Assembly: GCA_004352715.1 (NCBI GenBank)
Contig: SCFE01000013.1
Location: forward strand, 413,183-477,182
Origin: Hofstenia miamia
Lineage: Eukaryota; Xenacoelomorpha; Acoela
Length of the DNA: 64,000 nucleotides
Direction of reading: 5' to 3'
The translations under genes were made by a program, and so were the position numbers. The notes beneath the pieces were generated by a model, which had not been told where the DNA came from, did not search any database, and saw only the letters and a list, made by a program, of their open reading frames with translations. This document shows positions 59,555-64,000 of the stretch, piece after piece (position 1 is the first letter of the stretch; every line of letters starts with the position of its first letter).

Positions 59555-60123
59555 TGGAAAATCAAAAAATTATTTCATGTTTGTAGTGTTTTGTGTTTTT
59601 AATTAAATAAATCTATCGACATTAGTTTTCCGAGTTGTAAAATGTAACACAATATTCAGTTTTTACAGAAATTGAGTTATGGACGGTTGAATTTCTCCCA
59701 GCATGGGTAAGTTATTTTTTACATTTAAATAATATGATTATGCAAAAATTGATTTTCTTGTGCATGTTTAATGTGAATAAAAATATTTGTTAGGGAAAAC
59801 ACAACATCTCATATTGGTATAATGTGTAAATAAATAAATAAAATAGAAAAGAAAAATAATTTACCAAAAAGAAGCTCTGTTTCCATCACATTTTCAAAAT
59901 AACGAAAATTTGTTTGATATATTTTACAAGTAGGTGATTTTGGTCAAACATCATAGAACTATTCTCAAAATAGAAAATTAAGTTTATAAAATAAAATTGT
60001 TTGCTTAAAAAAACAAAATTTACCAAAAATATTATAACAAATTAAATGAAAAGAAAAATTATTTTTAAAAGTTGGCACGTTGTTTTCAAAAAGTTTATAT
60101 CTTCACCATTCTCTTTGTTCTAA
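59555..60123. other. 3' flank of capsid-like gene
   Basis: AT-rich, with AATAAA at 59607-59612 about 50 bp after the stop, a plausible polyadenylation signal. No further coding pattern before the right inverted repeat. Confidence 0.4.
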
Positions 60124-62162
60124 TTTGATGTTATGAAGCTTGAAATACAGTGTAGGGTGAATGTTAGTCTAACACTGATGCAAGCGAGTTGGGTAATGTC
60201 GCCAACCATATATCAGATGTGGTAAGCTACTTTTTCAATATTTTATCCTATATATTCAACTTTGTAATATTTTTACACCCTTTTTTGTTTTAAACATTGA
60301 TTTGCATTGGTGTTTTATTTGGTTAATTTTTGTATTTCCTCTTCCAGCATACACGTTTTTGGGATGAGCAATATTATGTAACGGTTTTATGTGTCTATAA
60401 ACATTTCCTTTGTACANNNNNNNNNNNNNNNNNNNNNNNNNNNNNNNNNNNNNNNNNNNNNNNNNNNNNNNNNNNNNNNNNNNNNNNNNNNNNNNNNNNN
60501 NNNNNNNNNNNNNNNNNNNNNNNNNNNNNNNNNNNNNNNNNNNNNNNNNNNNNNNNNNNNNNNNNNNNNNNNNNNNNNNNNNNNNNNNNNNNNNNNNNNN
60601 NNNNNNNNNNNNNNNNNNNNNNNNNNNNNNNNNNNNNNNNNNNNNNNNNNNNNNNNNNNNNNNNNNNNNNNNNNNNNNNNNNNNNNNNNNNNNNNNNNNN
60701 NNNNNNNNNNNNNNNNNNNNNNNNNNNNNNNNNNNNNNNNNNNNNNNNNNNNNNNNNNNNNNNNNNNNNNNNNNNNNNNNNNNNNNNNNNNNNNNNNNNN
60801 NNNNNNNNNNNNNNNNNNNNNNNNNNNNNNNNNNNNNNNNNNNNNNNNNNNNNNNNNNNNNNNNNNNNNNNNNNNNNNNNNNNNNNNNNNNNNNATTTTT
60901 TTAACTAACAATGCAAATTACGAATTATGCTTTTGTTTCATTGCTACATTTGGCTTACTAGATGAAATTATTCACATGTCAACTACATTACGATTTTTGA
61001 ATTAACCAGATTATATAGAGATCATTGCATGCGATTATGTATCTTACATTTAGAATAATGCCAGAGTCTGGTTGGGAATTGACGATACGAAATGATGGAA
61101 AGGTGGAATGGCGTGCAACGCATACAATCACATGAAACCTCTGTAAATCAAATAAGCCTGGAATGGTGTGTAAGTTGGTAAAGCAATGAAAGTTGGAAAA
61201 CCCGTGTAAATATATGCAAGTCGTGTAAAGTCACCAAACCAAATAAAAGTGAAAACATGGAAAAAAGTTGGTAAAGCAATGAATGTTGTAAAACCCATGT
61301 AAATACATACAGCCCATGTAAAGTCACCAAACATGGAAAAGAAAACAAACGTATAAAAGTTGGTGCAAGGTGTAATGTCTCCTATGGTGTATAATTATAT
61401 TTGAAATATACGTATATTATTAATAAATAACCTTGCATGCATGATATTTAGCTAGCAAATTTCGGTTTTATACATAACCCTCTTTCTGAAAATATAGTTT
61501 GGTTTTATTATGTATTACACCTTTAAGTATAGCGAATATGCGATCTCTTTGTTTAATTTCTATATTTAATATTTTCCATGTGTATTAACGAAATAGTTTT
61601 AAAATAGTTTTGTTTTTTAACATGTATACTAGTCATTCATTTTTACTATTACCTATAAAATTCCATGCACTTTTATTATGAAAATTAATTATTGGTTGGA
61701 AAAATGTGATGCGATAAACATGTTAACTATGAATATTGACAAATGCGATTTTTTTGAAAGTTTTCCCAAATTGCATTTTCACATATGCGCTTTTCGAAAT
61801 TATGGAAAATTAGTTTGTAATATTATGTGTACATATCCCACAAGGGTTGTTATAATACGGTATATATTAACACAATGCAATGCAAACAATTGTGATATTA
61901 ACAAAAATTAGTCATACCAAAAAGTGGCCCTAACATGAATCATGAAAATCAATTAAAAAATATAAAAATATCATGAATCACTAATTGAAATCCATTAGTA
62001 GATACACTTAAAAATATCTGACGTCACTGAAAACCCATTAGCAGAGATGTCAATCAAACAGTGAGTCACTAAAAAGCACTCATCAATATCTGTGAATCAG
62101 CTAAGTGTTACGAGAACTTCAAGGTGTCCCAATGAGACCAAGTCTCCTTTATGTACACTACT
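60124..62162 (-). repeat. right terminal inverted repeat of the Polinton-like element
   Basis: Reverse complement of 54836-56654. The N gap 60417-60894 (478) corresponds to about 250 bp in the left copy, so the gap length is overestimated. Identity is high, including the local duplication at about 61150-61335. The two repeats therefore diverged only recently or are kept similar by gene conversion. Confidence 0.8.
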
Positions 62163-62168
62163 AATGTG

Positions 62169-62739
62169 TGTACATCAATGGTAAACTCACTATCAAAGAC
62201 ATTTTTCAGAAGGGACAACCAATCTGTACACAGTTAACAAAAGTGCACAACAAGATTGCGACATTGGACCCCTGTGTCCATATTTTATTTCAGGCATCCA
62301 GTGATTTAATGTGGATCAATAAATTTGAAACCCTCACTCAATACTACAATGTTACAAAGCACATCAAAATTATCACCATGCTACAAGCCAAGTCACAGAT
62401 CCTGAAGAGATGACATTACAGCAAGTCAATGAATACTGCTCACTGTTTTTGGATCATGCCATGTGCATGGGATTGTTACAAGAGGTCTCTATCCACTTCT
62501 ATCCGAAAACCCAGATTAGCCCCAAAGATGCCCACACCTCAGACACAGATGCACTCATGACTCTTATGATAGTGCTGAAAGGCCTTTGCCTTTATGAGAG
62601 GTTCTACAACACATTTACATGGAGGCTTAACAATTTAAGAAGAAACTGTCTGATCATTGCCTGTCTACCTGAGATTGAGTTCTTCTGGTCCCACAGTAAA
62701 ACTCCTACTGCAAACTTAACTGGCAATGGGGGCATGTAG
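62169..62739 (+). pseudogene. large unidentified coding region, 3' part
   Basis: Continuation of the frame at 54577-54829: once the Polinton and one target copy are disregarded, the frames are in phase across the insertion point. The first stretch (62168-62413) includes KLTIKDIFQKG and CVHILFQASSDLMW. After a frameshift near 62405 the second (62410-62739) reads MTLQQVNEYCSLFLDH, LKGLCLYERFYNTFTWRL and IEFFWSHSKTPTANLTG, and ends at a TAG. The composition is again less AT-rich than the surroundings. The family is unknown. Confidence 0.55.
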
Positions 62740-62742
62740 AGT

Positions 62743-64000
62743 CATTCAGGGCCCTTTTTTCGAACTTATTATTTTGGCACTCTGAAATGGTGTTACATGT
62801 TTTTGACGTTTTGATTCTTTGATTTGCTGCTACCTTATTTGTATCAATTTCTTTTAATCAATTTGGAATTTTGAGTGTAGTTAATTTGATAGTGTTAGTA
62901 TTTGTCCCCTTGATTTGAATTACATGTAATTGCTTGTTTTAACTTTGCAAGGGAAACTGTACTTTGAAATTGTAAACAAGTCAGGTAAAAAGTTACAGAT
63001 TTTTGTAATAAATATCTGAGTCAATTTAGTGAAGCACACAATAAATTCGGCTTCCTTCTATTGTGTTTGGTCTACAATTATTTATCTATTAACCCCCTTT
63101 AGATTCTTTGATTAAATATTTGGTAATAACTGTTGTTTAAGATCCAGCAACAATTCAGGAGAAAACTGCACCAGGTCTAGGGCGACAAATAGCTCTTTAA
63201 TGGTGACAGCCTGAATAATAATTACACCTTGCAAATATACTATGCCATTGGCGAATGTGAATGCACAGCAATTATGTGCCTGTTATTCATTATTTATTTA
63301 CATGAGCTGAGATAAGAGAACTCTGAGATAAATTGTTTATTGAGCTAGAAATTAATACTTGAGACACACAATTAGCACCTTGGCTAGTAAGGATGGCTTC
63401 AAAGATTCAGCTTTAGTGTGATGCTGTGTGAATTGGTCACTGCTGGAGTTCTTTTGGAATGGAATTTCTTTATTTGTTAGGAAAAATCAGTGAACCACCA
63501 ATGTAACTTTTCTGTTGGAATGTGGGTTGCTCTCTGCTATGGTAGACTTTGCAACCTTCAATCTAAACTCTTGAGTTACCCAGTACCACTAGAGTAGCCA
63601 GAGCTCCCCATGATTCTACAATATATGGTACCAATTTTAATGAATAATGGATAATGACATTATATCTCATTATTAATGGGTGGTTGTATTGAATCCAGTC
63701 AAGTCTATAGTCTATGACATATCATGGTATTTGGAGGAATATTTGGTCATGTATGTGAAGTTTAAATAAGTGTATAATAAACGTCTTAACAAATTAGCCT
63801 ATTTGCAAAAATTTCCTATGTATTGTTAATAAATTAGTTGCTTTGTATGCAAATTGATTGATATTTTAAAATGCGAAGGCATTTTTGCTTTAAGAAAAAT
63901 ACAAGAATTTTTAAAATACATAATTTTATATAAAATTTATCATGTATTTTATTTTGAAGGTGTAAATACATATTCCCTGTCAGATTTATTTTTTACATGC
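62743..64000. other. 3' flank, no gene recognised
   Basis: AT-rich. AGGGCGACAAATAGCTCT at 63179-63196 repeats the stem-loop pattern of the array at 51997-52345. No other structure is supported. Confidence 0.4.

Larger units (their letters stand above)
54836..62162 (+). mobile_element. Polinton/Maverick-like element with long TIRs
   Basis: Inverted ends AGTAGTGTACATAAAGG (54836 onward) and its complement (to 62162) are flanked by 6-bp AACGTG (54830-54835) and AATGTG (62163-62168). A 6-bp duplication and AG...CT ends are Polinton hallmarks. Inverted repeats extend about 1.8 kb inward on each side. The short middle encodes a packaging-ATPase exon and a minor-capsid-like C-terminus on the plus strand. 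At about 7.3 kb it is much shorter than autonomous Polintons (15-20 kb), and no DNA polymerase B, RVE integrase or cysteine protease is seen. Gaps at 58211-59210 and 60417-60894 leave room for little more. A non-autonomous or deleted derivative is the best call. Confidence 0.75.

Noticed and set aside
1-64000. tRNA, rRNA or snRNA genes
   Set aside because: No cloverleaf A/B-box pair or conserved rRNA segment was recognised; the only tRNA-related sequence is the short primer-site complement at 35461-35481.

Overview
The window looks like an AT-rich invertebrate (metazoan) genome scaffold dominated by transposable elements. The evidence is two decayed Ty3/gypsy LTR retrotransposons, several solo LTRs, hAT and Tc1/mariner remnants, a LINE fragment, a Polinton/Maverick-type element, and one intact intronless class A GPCR gene. 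There is no sign of bacterial gene organisation. The species cannot be named from sequence alone. The assembly is gapped: N runs lie at 1328-1411, 4398-4402, 38203-39202, 40876-41019, 45552-45746, 47661-48143, 49918-50572, 52085-52262, 58211-59210 and 60417-60894, plus single n at 2686, 33171, 56478 and 56655.

Left part (355-11603): a minus-strand gypsy element (copy 1). In element order it has a truncated 5' LTR, gag, reverse transcriptase/RNase H, integrase, a basic repeat-rich tail, a third reading region and a long 3' LTR. It has been invaded by a solo LTR of its own family inside integrase (5835-6964, TSD CTAG), a TA-flanked MITE (9442-10356), and a MITE with CCACCAGTGG-type subterminal repeats inside the 3' LTR (505-1510). 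A related MITE with different subterminal repeats lies just outside (11769-12568).

Middle part (12571-23700): two convergent gag fragments of another retrotransposon family, a LINE RT fragment, the only clearly intact gene (GPCR, 18949-19818) and a degenerate ZMYM1-like hAT transposase on the minus strand.

Second gypsy copy (23701-35810, minus strand): retains a primer-binding-like site next to the 5' LTR, a gag zinc knuckle, a protease motif, RT and integrase. It was split by two solo LTRs of a second family (LTR-B, 27615-28737 and 30008-31142) in opposite orientations. Two more LTR-B copies lie at 38098-40144 and 49020-49917.

Right part (35816-64000): Tc1/mariner fragments (35816, 43838, 46800), a hAT MITE with an 8-bp duplication (45789-46427) and a hAT C-terminal fragment (48225-48599). 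There is then a 44-bp tandem array of hairpin-forming units (51997-52340), followed by a long, less AT-rich, decayed coding region that I cannot identify (52617-54829, resuming at 62169-62739). That region is interrupted by a 7.3-kb Polinton-like element (54836-62162). This element has about 1.8-kb terminal inverted repeats, a 6-bp target duplication, a packaging-ATPase exon and a minor-capsid-like C-terminus. The unidentified host coding region and the compact long-TIR Polinton derivative are the most interesting contents. Almost all other coding matter is broken transposon protein.
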